DNA of 64,000 nucleotides. Origin: Paguma larvata (Eukaryota > Chordata > Mammalia > Carnivora > Viverridae). A program made the position numbers and the translations under genes. A model generated the notes under the pieces. It had not been told where the DNA came from. It was given only the letters and a program-made list of their open reading frames with translations, and did no database searches. Positions within the stretch are counted from its first letter, which is position 1. Every line of letters starts with the position of its first letter. The DNA lies in the NCBI GenBank assembly GCA_030068075.1, contig CM057824.1, forward strand, positions 129,880,414-129,944,413, in the 5' to 3' direction. This document shows positions 44,205 to 56,599 of this stretch, in pieces.

Positions 44205-45999
44205 AATATTATAGTCAGCAAGACTGAGATAGTAAAGATTCTAGCTCACTTTAAGAAAATATTTTATTTGCCATCAACAATAATGAAAAATAAAAGTTTA
44301 GATAAAAAAAAATTAGAGAGCCAAGGGATAATATCCAACCTATTTATATTCTATAATATTAAATAATTATTTTGAGTAATTTTTCAGGTGCATTGAAAAT
44401 GCAAAATCAAGAATTAAAATATATAATTTTTTACTTGTAGACATAACAGGTCAGTGGTGTCTGTTTCTTAAGGTTTGGCTCAGATGACACAAAAATAGAG
44501 ATCAACTCAATATCTGTTTGAAATACCAGTGTTTAGAATTGGTAAAAACTGGTTCGTACATTATGAGTTAGTATATTACAATATCATTCACTGAATATAC
44601 TGTTTTAGTTTTTTCTATTAAAATAATTTCATCCAGATACATATTTTTGAAGCCGTTTCACTAGACTTGGTCTTCTCTGTTGGTGCTCTTGGAATTAATC
44701 TTGTGTAGAGCAACATTTTCACTGTTGGCAACATTTTTTAGGGTTTTCATTTGAAATTGGATTTTGTAAATTTCCTTTCTTTAAAAAAATAAACACAAAC
44801 AAAATTGGATTCAGTATATAAGCATAACATTATCCTCCTATCTCCATATGCAAATGACAAGTGTCTTGTTAAATGAGATGTTCAGGAAGGCATATTGATT
44901 GAATATCAGTATCTGAAAACCCTAAAAATAATTATAACTTGTTTTTAGTGTTGAGGCAGAATCCATTTTTGTAAACAGTTTGGTTATGTCTTCCCTTTTA
45001 CTATCAATATTTATATGTTTTTTTCTGCTTGAATTCCTTCTTTATTTCTTGGTATTTGGAGCCATCTATTTTTCACTTGTTATTGTCCAAATAGAGAAAT
45101 CTGATTCAATTTATATGAGATAAAGATGAAACACACTCATAATAGTAAATGGAATCATAAGAATAACATTTTACTTATGTTAGCTAAATAGACATCTGAA
45201 AATAGCAATCAAAAACTTGAAAAAAATCCGTAGTGAGGAATAGGAATTTCTCAGTTAAGCATCTGATAATAGTTGAAAACCATTTGCATATCTTAGCAAT
45301 CACTGCAATAAAATTGTGGTTCACTAGAACATTAGTTCCTGCTTTTATTCATAGCTTAGTTCTTATTCAGAAAGTCTTAGAATACTTGACTTTATGTAAA
45401 TGACATAAAACCAAAAAATTATATACAAGAAATGTGTGTCTATGTGTGTGTATGCGTGTGTGCATGTATCTTGGTCTTTGTAAAGTTCAATTAGAAATTC
45501 AGAATTTAGGGGATACGTCTTCCTTCCATATTTATTTTGAATGTCCTGTTTTAATAAAGGTTAAGAAAATGACAACAGGAATGGAATTGACATAAAACAG
45601 ACTTGCATTATTGACTGCAAAATATATATTGCTATTCTTAAGTCAGATTTCAAGACTAAGAAATAACAACAAATAGGACACAAAAACAGATACAACTTTA
45701 TGTAAAAGCAGCTATCCAAAATAGGGGATGACTAGATATTGAGATATTGAACATCTCACGGGAAAGCACACCTTTCTATTTAAAAAGTTGAGTGGAATTT
45801 AAAGAGTTTAGCAATATGTATATATTTAATATGCACTATATAAAAAGTTGAATCATATGAAACTACTAATATTTAACCTCTTTTAATTTATATATACAGT
45901 GATTCAACCTAATACTATAAATGTTAATAATTCATATATTACGCAAATGTAAGAATTTGCTTCACTGCAGGTAAAACCATAGTATATGTTGTCATGATT
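44205..45999. other. Unassigned AT-rich sequence
   Basis: No gene or transposon recognised. A degenerate TG tract lies at about 45433-45470. The 86-codon plus frame at 44106-44366 overlaps the MIR and is not supported. Confidence 0.5.
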
Positions 46000-46015
46000 A
46001 AAAAAAGAAGAAATA

Positions 46016-46477
46016 GGGGTGCCTGGGTAGCTCAGTCAGTTAAGCATACGGCTCTTGGGCGCCTGGGTGGCTCAGTCGGTTGAGCGTCCGACTTCGGCTC
46101 AGGTCATGATCTCACAGTCTGTGAGTTCGAGCCCCGCGTCGGGCTCTGTGCTGATGTCTCAGAGCCTGGAGCCTACTTCGGATTCTGTGTCTCCCTCTCT
46201 CTCTGCCCCTCCCCTGCACACACTCTGTCTCTATGTCTCTCAAAAATAAATAAACTTTAAAAAAAAAAAAAGCATACGGCTCTTGTTCTCAGTTCAGTTC
46301 ATGATCTCACAGTTGGTGAGTTCAAGCCCCAAATGGGGCTCTGCACTGACAGTGTGCAGAGCCTATTTGGAATTTTATCCCTCTCTCTGTCCCACCCCCA
46401 CAGTCATATGGTCTTTCTCTCTCTTCTTTCTCTCTCTCTCTCTCAAAATAAATAAAACTTAAAAAAACTTAAAGAAG
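46016..46477 (+). mobile_element. Outer CAN SINE, split by a younger SINE, 16-bp target duplication
   Basis: Left part 46016-46057 (GGGGTGCCTGGGTAGCTCAGTCAGTTAAGCATACGGCTCTTG) and right part 46270-46477 (from the duplicated target through TTCATGATCTCACAGTTGGTGAGTTCAAGCCCC, CT tract, AAATAAATAAAACTT). AAAAAAAGAAGAAATA flanks it exactly at 46000-46015 and 46478-46493. Confidence 0.96.
46058..46269 (+). mobile_element. Inner felid CAN SINE, plus strand, nested in a SINE
   Basis: This is the best-preserved copy in the window: GGCGCCTGGGTGGCTCAG, GTTGAGCGTCCGACTTCGG, GAGTTCGAGCCCCGCGTCGG, CTCAGAGCCTGGAGCC, CT tract, AAAAATAAATAAAC and a poly(A) tail. AAGCATACGGCTCTTG is exactly duplicated at 46042-46057 and 46270-46285, i.e. 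inside the outer SINE. Intact CpGs point to a recent, possibly polymorphic insertion. The 64-codon frame across it is a SINE by-product. Confidence 0.97.
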
Positions 46478-46493
46478 AAAAAAAGAAGAAATA

Positions 46494-47119
46494 ACCATTA
46501 AGTATTTATATTTACTTGACATGACCACACCTATGATTGAATTTTTGATCTCTAGAGAGGAAGGGGCATATACTTTAATCAAATTCATTAATTTTTAAAT
46601 TGCATAAATTTATGTACATACATATTTAGTACATGATCTTAGTACCAACTGATTGCAAATTAGACACATCAATAATTTTCAAAAAGTTAGAGACCCAATG
46701 TTAATTTCAACACATTGACATTCATAATAAATGAAAAACAGAAAAAACACAAAAACACTTCAATGATGTATTATTATATAGTACTCTTTTGTGCACAGTT
46801 ATATAAATATGTAAAACATATATGTGTTTACAAATAGTATATGTGCATGAATATTTCTGTGCTAATAACTTTGCTATTCTTAATTAAAAGAATGCCAAAA
46901 CATACCTTTCCTTGTATTTGGAATCTCTTTACAATATTGCAGACTTCTGCTAATTGTTAGATAGTTTCACTTACAAAAAGCAAAGATTCATCCGTGTGTG
47001 TGTAAAGGGGAACCTATGAATGGGAGGAAGAGGCAGGGTTAAAGGAAGTCATCATTCTACATCATTATTAAAAGGGTGGACATTTGATTCAGAGAAACCT
47101 AGACTTATTTTCAGTTTCT
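46494..47119. other. Unassigned AT-rich sequence
   Basis: No recognised feature. Confidence 0.5.
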
Positions 47120-47324
47120 GTCACTGGAAAGTAAGCTTATTTTTGGCAAATTTTATTCCAGTTTTCAATTTCTTTCTCTGTGAAATGGTAAAATTAAATG
47201 GGCAAACTTAAGAAGTAAATGAACCAGTTTATAAAACAGCACTTGCCAAGGGACCTAATACATGCTGAGTCTTCTGTAGGAAGAAGCTCTCATTAATTGT
47301 CATCATCATTCCCAGGATTGGATA
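47120..47324 (+). repeat. MIR, plus strand
   Basis: TTTTTGGCAAATTTTATTCCAGTTTTCAATTTCTTTCTCTGTGAAATGGTAAAATT..AACAGCACTTGCCAAGGGACCTAATACATGC..CTCTCATTAATTG parallels the sense MIR 3' part (CTCAGTTTCCTCATCTGTAAAATGG, then CAGTGCCTGGCACATAGTAAG). Diverged. Confidence 0.6.
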
Positions 47325-48585
47325 AAATGTGCAAAATGAAACATAAATACAGAGCTCCTTATTTTAAAGCAGGGGGGGTGGTATTGCTTACAGTACTAAA
47401 ATGTATCCTATTACATGATGTTATTGCTTTTTAATGAAGATCACAAATTCATTCCACTTGAATGCCTGGTCTGCTCCCCTCCTAAGTTTAGTTGACACAC
47501 AATTTCAAAGTACCTTGACCATGAATATGCCTCAAGGAAACTTTGATTTCTATCCATGACCTCTATCTATAATAGCTGTGATCTTTATTTCCTTTGAAAT
47601 CTGAATACTCAAAAAAGGAACCTGACTTTTCCATTCCATGTTTTTAGAACAGGTCAGTGGTCATTGAACTGTCTATTGACTTTCTTTGACTAGCCTACCC
47701 CCATTTTTTTCCAATTAGCTATGACCAAAGGATAGCAAGGGAACCAGAAAAACAAAGTAGTAAACACTGAGGGACATTAGTGGCTATGCTGAGGCATTTT
47801 CCATTAAACAATGGATGGGCCACTTAGCCATAGTGCTTAGCATCATTCAAAATATAGGAAAAGCTCTTTTACCTAAATAATTTAACTTGGAAGAAAATCT
47901 TACAATAATTAAAGGTGGTATAGATTTTATACATTTCATTTTAATTTTGAAAATTTAAATGTGAATTTATTTAAAAATTTTATCATCTAAGACCAATGGC
48001 TTTGCTTATAAGTCAAATGATGGACAGTCCTATGCACTTTCTTTTTTCTTTTTTCTTTTTTTTTTTTTTTTTTTTTTACATAAACTATACTCATAATTCA
48101 TCCTGTGCAATTTTCTGTTTCCATCTCTTTAAAGTACATCAAGCAATTACAAACACTTGTAAGCAATTTGTGTGAAGAATTCTTTTAGATGCCTGTGATT
48201 TCTTCCCCAGTTTTTTTTTAATACTTGTCAAACCCACACTTACCTTGAAAGCATATTTCAAGCAACTCACCTTTATGGAGTTGTTTTTAAGGCATACAAC
48301 TCAGCTTTTATAGAAACAACACTCTTTATTTTCACACTCCTATTTTCATAAGTTTAAGTGATATTTAAATAAATTATGTAAGTGAAAAAAAAACAAAAAC
48401 AACTGGTACAAACAGATTTGGGGATAAACACATCTGATACTTGGTACACATACTACCGAAACAAAGAGAACATAAGTGTGGGAGACAGAAGTTATGTGAG
48501 CCAAAAGCATTCAGCAAGTCATAGACTTCAGTAAATATGTTTAACAGAAGGACTGGAAAGCATCGTTTTATGTGGTAAGTTGGTA
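47325..48585. other. Unassigned sequence with a long T-rich tract
   Basis: 48042-48077 is a TTTCTTTTTTC then T20-type pyrimidine tract, not adjacent to any SINE head. Nothing else recognised. Confidence 0.5.
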
Positions 48586-48603
48586 AAATGGGGGTCATTA
48601 AAA

Positions 48604-48806
48604 TTTTTTTCAATGTCAATTTTTTTGAGAGAGACAGAGTGCAAGTAGGGTAGGGGCAGAGAGAGAGAGGGAGACAGAATCCAAAGCCGGCTCTAGGCTC
48701 TGAGCTGTCAGCACAGAGCCCCACATGGGGCTTGCACTCATGAACAGTGAGATCATGACCTGAGCCGAAGTTGGCCACTCATCTGACTGAGCCACCCAGG
48801 CGCCCC
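48604..48806 (-). mobile_element. Felid CAN SINE, minus strand
   Basis: TTTTTTTCAATGTCAATTTTTTTGAGAGAG tail, CTCTAGGCTCTGAGCTGTCAGC, GGGGCTTGCACTCATGAAC, head complement GACTGAGCCACCCAGGCGCCCC. Imperfect flanking repeat of about 18 bp (AAATGGGGGTCATTAAAA at 48586-48603; GAATGGAGGCCATTTAAAA from 48808). The long minus frame (48374-48778) begins inside the SINE and is not a gene. Confidence 0.95.
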
Positions 48807-48829
48807 AGAATGGAGGCCATTTAAAATAA

Positions 48830-49610
48830 TTTTTAATATATTTTTATTCCTTACCTCATTAAATTGTTTTTGAGGTTTTACCAAATTTGTCTCCTAATGG
48901 TAAGGGAAAGTGGAAATGAATGTGTTTTATTCACACCTACTAACTAGGTAAACACTTTTACCTTATTTAATTTGCATAATGAGATGATATGGCCACAGTC
49001 GAGATGATGAGCTTGAAATCAATATTTTTAAAATATGCTACTGTGCAGTTCTTTATGATGGAGCCCAGAAACAGCACATATAATGAATCCTGAGTATTTG
49101 CAGTTTGGGAAATATAACAGGAAAGTTAAATTTGTTAAAAGCATTTAACAAATATTTTTGTGATCTTTTGGGGCTCTGTTGTGGAACCTTTTCAGAAAAC
49201 GACATGATGAATGAATAGAGTTTAAATATAAAGCCAGAAACTGAGGAAAATTGCAGATTGGATTTTTTTCTCATGAGAAGAAATCAGTTTAGTGATTTTA
49301 AATTTAGATCAAACAGAGGGGACAACTTGTAGACAGACCCCCTTAGAAATGTTAACGATAAACAGGACCAGAATAGAAGTAATTCTGTCTAAAGATGCCT
49401 TCAACCTTTTTATACTTATATTTTTAATATCTTAAAGACAAAGCATTTTTCAAATATTTCAAACTTTTGTCTTTAATAATAATTGAGACTTCCCTCCTCA
49501 ATTATCTGGAGTCAACAGTCCCTTCCTCCCCAGACATTCCTCCGGAATGACTGTTAATTCAAGTTCCAAGATGCTTAGTCTCAGGAAGAAATTCCATTTT
49601 GATATTATTT
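48830..49610. other. Unassigned AT-rich sequence
   Basis: No recognised feature. Confidence 0.5.
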
Positions 49611-49625
49611 AAAGCAAAATAATAA

Positions 49626-49830
49626 AGGTTAGCGTGGGTGGCTCAGTCGGTTAAGCGTCCAGCTTTGGCTCAGGCCATGATCTCTCGATTCATGGTTTTG
49701 AGCCCTGAGTTGGCAGTTGGAGCCTGGAGGCTGCTTTGGACTCTGTGTCTCCCTCTCTCTTTCTCCCCTCTCTAGCTCACGCTCTATCTCTCACTCTCAA
49801 AAATTAAGTAATAAACATTTTTTAAAGAGT
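49626..49830 (+). mobile_element. CAN SINE, plus strand, 15-bp target duplication
   Basis: Damaged head GGTTAGCGTGGGTGGCTCAG, then GTTAAGCGTCCAGCTTTGGCTCAGGCCATGATC, degenerate B box, GAGCCTGGAGGCTGC, CT tract, AAAATTAAGTAATAAACATT. Flanks AAAGCAAAATAATAA (49611-49625) and TAAGCAAAATAATAA (49831-49845). Confidence 0.94.
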
Positions 49831-49845
49831 TAAGCAAAATAATAA

Positions 49846-50320
49846 GAATTTTGTAATCTTCTGTCTTCATATAATTTCCTGTTTCCATGGTAATTTTTTT
49901 TCCTAATAATACACTACTAAAGTATACTCCAAAAGAGCTGGACTTCTAGGTGTTGAAATTTTTATCTCTATGTCTCTAAAACCTCGAAAAGTTTCTTATG
50001 CATGTTTGATGCTAAATTGGGGTTCACTGTACCTGTCATTTAACTGGTCTGTAGGGTCTGTACTGTAGCGCATTCCCTAAAGTGGACGTGCCTGTCCTGT
50101 AAAGGAGGACACACAGAAAGCATTGGTAAATACACACTTGTGTCAGTGTCTGACCTTTAGTAAACTCTCCAGAACTGGAGATCTCGGCTCAAAGTGTGTG
50201 AGCAAATTCAAGGATCTTGCTAAAAATGTGCAATTCTCTTTTGGAAAGAATATACTGCTAGCTTTATAAAAGAGCATTAACTACAGAAGTTAGTCCCATT
50301 TAAAAAAACATATATTAATT
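49846..50320. other. Unassigned sequence
   Basis: No recognised feature. Confidence 0.5.
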
Positions 50321-50428
50321 TTAGCATAATGTATAGAGATGTTGAATCACTATGTTGTACACCTGAGACTAATGTAATAGTGTGTGTCAACCATACTCAA
50401 ATAAAACTAAAAATTAAAACTGAAAAAA
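50321..50428 (+). mobile_element. 5'-truncated L1 3' end, plus strand
   Basis: AGCATAATGTATAGAGATGTTGAATCACTATGTTGTACACCTGAGACTAATGTAATAGTGTGTGTCAACC..ACTCAAATAAAACTAAAA is the terminal L1 3' UTR found also at 61780-61880. Only about 110 bp is present; the flanking duplication is unclear. Confidence 0.85.
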
Positions 50429-50429
50429 T

Positions 50430-50882
50430 GCATAATAGTTTTGAAGTTCATTGATTTTCTAGAACAGATTATCTTTTTTTCATGTTTAACTCCATAGTCT
50501 ATCTGCATTTAATTTTCCTATATTATAAAGTAAGTTACGAGATATCTTATCAATATTTACTAACTTTTTACAGATAAAAAGTAGTGGACACTATTTTATC
50601 TGGTGGTTCCAAATGTTATATATCAATTTGTTATATATCAATATTTTTGTGTATGCTTAATCACTCCTAAAGATGTGTATTCTCTCCTAATATATTAGAA
50701 TTATATTTTAATATATGACTTTTATTTTAGAAGAATGGTGCATTCAAGCATTCTTCTAAAATAAATCTGAAATGGTGATATACTCTTATACTGCACTGTT
50801 GAATTTATGTAATAATTTTTACATGATATTGAGCATCTAAAAATTAATAATATTTGGCAAATTGTCTGTTTTACATTTTAAA
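50430..50882. other. Unassigned AT-rich sequence with a small inverted repeat
   Basis: TTTTATTTTAGAAGAATGGTGCATTCAAGCATTCTTCTAAAATAAA at about 50719-50765 holds an inverted repeat: TTTATTTTAGAAGAATG pairs with CATTCTTCTAAAATAAA around an 11-12 bp loop. Confidence 0.6.
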
Positions 50883-50892
50883 CTTCATGAAA

Positions 50893-51110
50893 TTTCTCTT
50901 TTTTTTAAGTTTTATTTATTTTTGAGAAAGAGAGAGAGTGAAGATGTAAGAAGAGGAGGGTCAGAGAGAGAGGGAAACACAGAACTTAAAACAGGCTCTT
51001 GGCTCTGAGCCGTCAGCACAGAGCCCAATGCAGGGCTCAAACTCATGAACTGTGAGATCAGGACCTGAGCCAAAGTCTGATGCTTAACCAGCTGAGCCAC
51101 CCAAACACCC
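50893..51110 (-). mobile_element. CAN SINE, minus strand, 10-bp target duplication
   Basis: TTTTTTTTAAGTTTTATTTATTTTTGAGAAAG, CTTGGCTCTGAGCCGTCAGC, AGGGCTCAAACTCATGAACTGTG, head complement CAGCTGAGCCACCCAAACACCC. CTTCATGAAA occurs at 50883-50892 and 51111-51120. Confidence 0.94.
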
Positions 51111-51120
51111 CTTCATGAAA

Positions 51121-53095
51121 GTGTTCTTTCTCTATCCTTTCTGGGTTTTTGTTTCTCTTTATTAGAAACTTTAAACTGTCATTTTTTTTCCTGAAAAAGT
51201 AATTATTTGGGTTAATTCTCTTCATTATTACTTCTTCCTTAATTTTTATTTACTCTTCAGGCTTATTTGATAATAGACTGCTAATTGGTAGACCTGATTT
51301 AATTTAATTCAGTATCATTTCATTTGGGTTTTAATTTTCTTGGCTAAAATCTCTATATTGCAATGTATACCCTTACTCTAATTTCTGAAAAATTTCCAAA
51401 CCTGTGATTTGGCTTTATAGAATCATGTAGTAACTGAGTAGAGTGAGGACTTTGTTGAGGGTTTTTCTTCTATTTCGATAATTTTGAAACATCCTTAGAA
51501 AGCAGAGCCTATAAAATGTTTCCTTTGACTTTTTAAAAAGGTTTTTAGATGTATAGGTGTGTGTGTTTTAACCCCTAACCAATGTTACCACATTGGAACC
51601 ACTCATAGACACTAAAAAGTGACATTTGTCTTCTGTATGATATTTAATTATTCTATACCATTAATTATACTGCCTTTATTTTTTCATATCATCCACTTTG
51701 CCCCTGTGACTGCTCAAGGGTTAAGGGATTTTTGAAACTGCTCTCCTAGTGCATTTTGTGGTTGTATTCATAGGATATTTAATAACGATGTATGTTATCT
51801 TTTCCTTTGCATTAAAGTTCATGATTGTTAGCTAGTCTCTTTTAATAACTTTAATAATATTTTCTTGATATCTATATTTCATTGTAAACATATTGATCCC
51901 TGGTTATTCTGATGTTGTTGTTGTTAGTCTGAGAATCATTTTACTGTCAAGATATTTAGTTCACTTTTACTTTTGTAGTCTTTAGAAAATTCATAGTTGA
52001 GGGAGTGATTTTTTTTTCTTCTTTCTCTGTGGTTTTGTTTTTGTTGTTTGTTTGTAACCCAACGTGAATATTCTATTTTTGGCAATAAAGGTTCTAAACT
52101 CATTGATATTTGTGTTTAGAATTGACATAATTAGTCCTTTGTTAACCTTGGTGCATTTTTATTTCCTTCATTTTGTTTTGTTTCCTTTGCGCCATGCATG
52201 CTCTGTGAGATGCTTTTCCTCTGTGAATTTTTTCTCCAGTATTGTTTTTAGGAAAAGTATGCCACATGTTATTAGCTTTATATACTTGATATAAGTGATA
52301 TTATCTATATTTTTAAACATATATTTTAACTAAGAAACCAAAGTTTAAAAGCCCTTGTATGTTGGCTGGCTGTAAATTAAGTGGTGAAAGTAGAATCTTA
52401 AATGGTTCTGATGTCATGCCCATATTATATCTACCTCAAAGAAAATTACAAACATTTGTTTGTATATTTTACTAAGGCTAATAGTTCATATATTGAGCCA
52501 TAAAATGGTACTTGGAACTGCAATAGAACATAGGCTGAGATGAAATGGAATGACCTCATCCGAGTAAAGTATTTCTGTGTATTGCAGGGTCTCTGCATGT
52601 TAATTGGTGTAATATTTTAAAAGACATGGTCAGTAATTTTCATTTGATATAAGTGGCCATTTGGCAACACGATAGTGCTATAAGAAAGTGAGTAATGGGA
52701 TCAAAAGGACACTTGCCTTCGCTGACTATTACTTCTTATTTAATATACATTGAATAGACTATTAGTCAGGAAAGCTTGTAAAGAGGATATGGCACCATTT
52801 ATAGCTATTGAAAATAACTAAATCGTGGTTGGATAATTAGAAGAAAATGTTACACATAACAAAATACATGAACAAAGAATTAGAACAATTTGGTGATGCC
52901 CTGAAAGGGAATATTAAAAGTCACCTGAAAATGGTGAGGCATCCAGTCTTTATGATTGCTAGGGTCAAGTTACTGCATGGCCGGAGTCAGTAAGAGTGTA
53001 ATGGCCTTGGTTTTATATATATTTAGTTTAGGCAACAGTGTGCATGCAAATGAAAATTAGGAGGTTGAAAATGTAAGAATTATGGCTATAAAAAT
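51121..53095. other. Unassigned AT-rich sequence
   Basis: No recognised gene or repeat. Plus-strand frame 52064-52294 has no domain and lies in T-rich sequence. Confidence 0.5.
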
Positions 53096-53549
53096 TATGT
53101 CTGGATCTAAAAGTCACAAGCCAGTACTTATCCTGTTGTAGAGTACAGAAAGTACCTCCTTAAACTGTGTAGGGGAGGCATAACTTTACCTGCTCAAGGA
53201 CTGCAGACTGGGAAGGTAGATATACTAATAGAGGTAGAAAACTAATGGAGGAAGGTTTGCAGATTCCTCTGCTGTCTTTTCTAGACTGAGAAGAATTTGT
53301 CTCCAGTAAAAGGAGATATTATGTCCTGCCTTTAGGCAGAAAAGAGGAACTTTTTTTCAGGTTTGCTACTTCTTAATTGCCTTCAGCTGGAAGTAACTTT
53401 CATGTCAAAGAGGCATATTTGGGGTGACATATTCAGGTTTCCTTCAACTTCCTTATTCACATCACTCTCTTTTGGGAGGAGGGAGAGTACCTGGATGTAA
53501 CATATAATGAATTCAGGTGAGGCTCCCACCACAGGAGTCCTTTTTAGAT
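53096..53549 (+). repeat. Possible ancient ERVL-type LTR
   Basis: CTCTGCTGTCTTTTCTAGACTGAGAAG, TTAATTGCCTTCAGCTGGAAGTAACTTTCATGTCAAAGAGGCATATTTGGGGTGACATATTCAGGTTTCC and CTTTTGGGAGGAGGGAGAG recall an old ERVL-group LTR. Edges are not defined and the family is uncertain. Confidence 0.35.
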
Positions 53550-55909
53550 TTTTAGAAATTGTTAGAAATATTTATCTATAATATCTAGAACGATGATGCA
53601 TTAGTAAATCTAGTATTTGAGTGTAGGAATGATTGGGCATTGTATGTCCTTTGAGTTTCTGAGTATATCAATGAAACTGGACTGACTAATCTTTGTGACT
53701 GTGCTGCTATTTTATTAGGGATTTCTTAATATGGAATTTTTGGATCACAAATGGTGTGATGTGGATGAGGATTCTTCTGTTTTGTGTTTGCATAACAACA
53801 CAACACCCAGTTAAAGTTGAATTTCTGATAAACAATACATTTTAGTATGAGTATGTTTCAAATGTTTCATGGAGTATGTATACTAATATAAATTTTGTTT
53901 TATCTGAAATTCAAATTACCTGGGCATTCCATATTTTATCTAGTACTTTAAGCTTAGAATTCACAGTCAAAACTTTTGGAGATTATCGTACATTTAAAAA
54001 AAATAATAAGACTCTCTAAAAAAGTCAAGCTATTGGTGTATGTCCATGACTTATGTTTACTCCTCAGTAAGTGCTAAAAGAGATAAATGTCAATGCTACT
54101 AAAGAGAAAAGCTTCAATTTAAGTGACTCCGTCTGAAAGAAGAACAGGCATGTATACTGTTGTGAGAAAAGAAAACCATTCTGCTTTTTGCCAGAGATCC
54201 AACACTGTTAAGTGTCCATAATTCGAAATTGCTAAAAGTGACTTCTCTGCCACACAGCTGTAGTTTGGCAAGCCCAAGCACAATGGTCAGAAATATCAGG
54301 ATTTAGCTTGGCATCCAATGAGAAATTAACACAGCAACAACAACAACAACAACAAATAGGGAGCCTAATTCATTATTCTCTCCCAGAAACTCCTAAAACA
54401 TTATTCCCATTATTATCTTTGGGATAATAACATCCTTACACATAGGTGAAATTTGTAAGATGACAGGCAAGGAAGGGAGGTTTCTAGTTTTACCTACTAT
54501 ATCTCATTGGTCAGAGTTAAATACCAAGACTAAAGCCACAGACTGAGGTCTATACATCTATGGTTAAAAGACAGAGTCCAAGAGTGGGTTTCACATTAAA
54601 ATTTTACGATTTAAAAGTTTCCTGCTGCTAGATATTAATTAGATAGTTTCTTGCCCTAATTAAATCTTCATCCAGTAATCTGAAGTTTTAAGGAAATTAG
54701 AACTCTGGCATTAAGCTGAATATGGATGTACGAATATCCCTGTCATGAGCCTTTGTAGTCACATCAACAATGAATGGACAGTCTGCAGATTGTCGGCCTT
54801 GGAAATATATCAATAACGAATTTACTTTAGAATTCCGGTCTAGTTTTTGGATAGAATGTGGTAGAGGATCTGTAGCAATGATCACTGTATATTTCTGCCT
54901 CTTGTAGCCTTTTCTAATTTAGAATGTTTACTGCAATTGCCTTGTTCTTGCATTCACCGTTACATTATGTATGCGGAGTCATGTTTATATGATCAGATAG
55001 TTCAAAGGCTACAGAGAAACATCTGGACATTTTAAAGTTACATGTACCTCATGTGTATATTCTGGAATAAGACATGATAGTACATACAACACAGGCATAA
55101 CAGCTTCTTCCTTATTTACAAAATTGGCGTATGGGACAGTTGCATTGGATTAGAAATTCTTGGATGTGTTTACGTAAGTGAAGGTCATTGTCTATGTAAT
55201 ATATAATCAAGGAAAGTGAGTTCTGGGTTCTCAAAGGGTAGACTGGCGGCATTCCTTGTTTAGGTGTCTTTGTGTATTGAGTGAGGAGTATGCTTTTCAC
55301 TAGGGATTTTGTTAGAAATAGCACTTGATCGCTTGATTCAGACCAAAACCATCAGGCTTTTTTCTTTGAAGCTGGTAGGGAAGTGTCCCTCTCATGTGAT
55401 CTCTAAAGCTGAAAAGATAGGAGTCCCAAGTTCTCGGCCAGCATATACTCCATATATGTATGGAGATAAGAGAGAGAAAAAGAGAGATCGAGGAGAAGAG
55501 GGGACAAAGCAAGAAGAAAGTGCCCTGAAAGCAGTTAAGATATCGAAGAACTCTATAGACTATTCTTTTCAATCTAGATGTTGCAATACATAGGTGGGTT
55601 GTAAAATTTATATAATGAATGCTGGCCTGGATTTTTTTTTAAAACAACACAAAATAAAGTAGAACAGAATAATTAAAACTAGGAATGTGCATCATATAGA
55701 ATAAAAAATATTTTACAACACTTATTTATGTATACATATACATGAATGGTTTCCCAGGATTCTGCTGTAAAATATACTTATTTCCTTGGGTAGCTGTCAA
55801 AAAGTGTTTGAAGTCCATTGATGAAGACATTTTTAGTTCTTGCAATTAATTTTTAATAGTGCAAACTATCCCTAAATTTCCTCTACTGTCTACCTACCAT
55901 TGTTTGCTT
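53550..55909. other. Unassigned sequence with a (CAA)n tract
   Basis: 54332-54357 is (CAA)n. No gene recognised. The overlapping opposite-strand frames at 55309-55593 and 55312-55572 are a low-complexity effect around an AGAGA-rich stretch (55470-55520). Confidence 0.5.
54332..54357. repeat. (CAA)n microsatellite
   Basis: CAGCAACAACAACAACAACAACAAA, about seven CAA units. Confidence 0.9.
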
Positions 55910-56094
55910 AATTTAGTGCTGTGAACACCTTATGTACGATAACTCATTTAATCCTCCCAACATCTCTATGAGGAGATACTTTTATTTTCTTAATTACTGT
56001 GGTGAGAAAAATCAAGGCACACAGAGTTCAAATAATTTTGGCTAAGTTCATTCAGCTGGTGAATGGCAGAGTCAGGGTTACATTGGCACCCTAG
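55910..56094 (-). repeat. MIR, minus strand
   Basis: ATAACTCATTTAATCCTCCCAACATCTCTATGAGGAGATACTTTTATTTTC, then ATCAAGGCACACAGAGTTCAAATAATTTTGGCTAAGTTCATTCAGCTGGTGAATGGCAGAGTCAGGGTTAC follows antisense MIR in order: CTCATTTAATCCTCACAAC, GAGGTAGG.ACTATTAT, GGCACAGAGAGGT, AAG.TCA..CAGCT..T.AGTGGCAGAG. Good match for such an old repeat. Confidence 0.85.
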
Positions 56095-56599
56095 AAAAAC
56101 ATCTCTTATTAGTTAGGAACAAGTGGAATACAAAAAAAAAATCTATATTTTGTAAAAATATGCAGTGTTTTATAGAAAGAAGAGAGTATTTGCTGAAACT
56201 GGAAAAAAAACTGCCATATTGATTGTAGTGCCCTCCAATGAGCTTTTTGTAGCTGAGGTCTCTGGTACCATCTTGGGCCAGTTCCTGTTCTTATGGGAAA
56301 CGGCTATGCTATGATGACTGTTTATAAATTAGTGAGCAACCTTTGAATCCTTAAATGCCCCACATAGATCTTTAGAATAAATTGCACACTCTTTATGATG
56401 ACATTAGTAACTGTTTTTGAAGCCAAATAAAATTAGTTGTTACTTTTTTTTGGTTTCAAAGTTGCATTCATAGTAACTATCTAGAGACCCAAGTAATGTT
56501 TTTACTAATCCATGAAAATACTATTTCTATTATAAAAATGAAATACTGAAGGTTGTATTACCTCTGTGTTCTAGTCTAATTAGTTTATAAATACTTAAA
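56095..56599. other. Unassigned AT-rich sequence
   Basis: No recognised feature. Confidence 0.5.

Noticed and set aside
46055..46249. A family of similar short proteins (…VAQSV..LTSAQVMIS.SVSSSPASGSVL…) encoded at many places (e.g. 9250-9465, 15123-15320, 27261-27443, 46055-46249, 50912-51100, 58245-58475, 61056-61247)
   Set aside because: All lie within CAN SINEs and are by-products of one frame through the SINE. Repetition comes from the repeat, not from a gene family.
48374..48778. 134-codon minus frame starting in a SINE
   Set aside because: The start and first third are SINE sequence. The rest has no domain or conservation signal visible.
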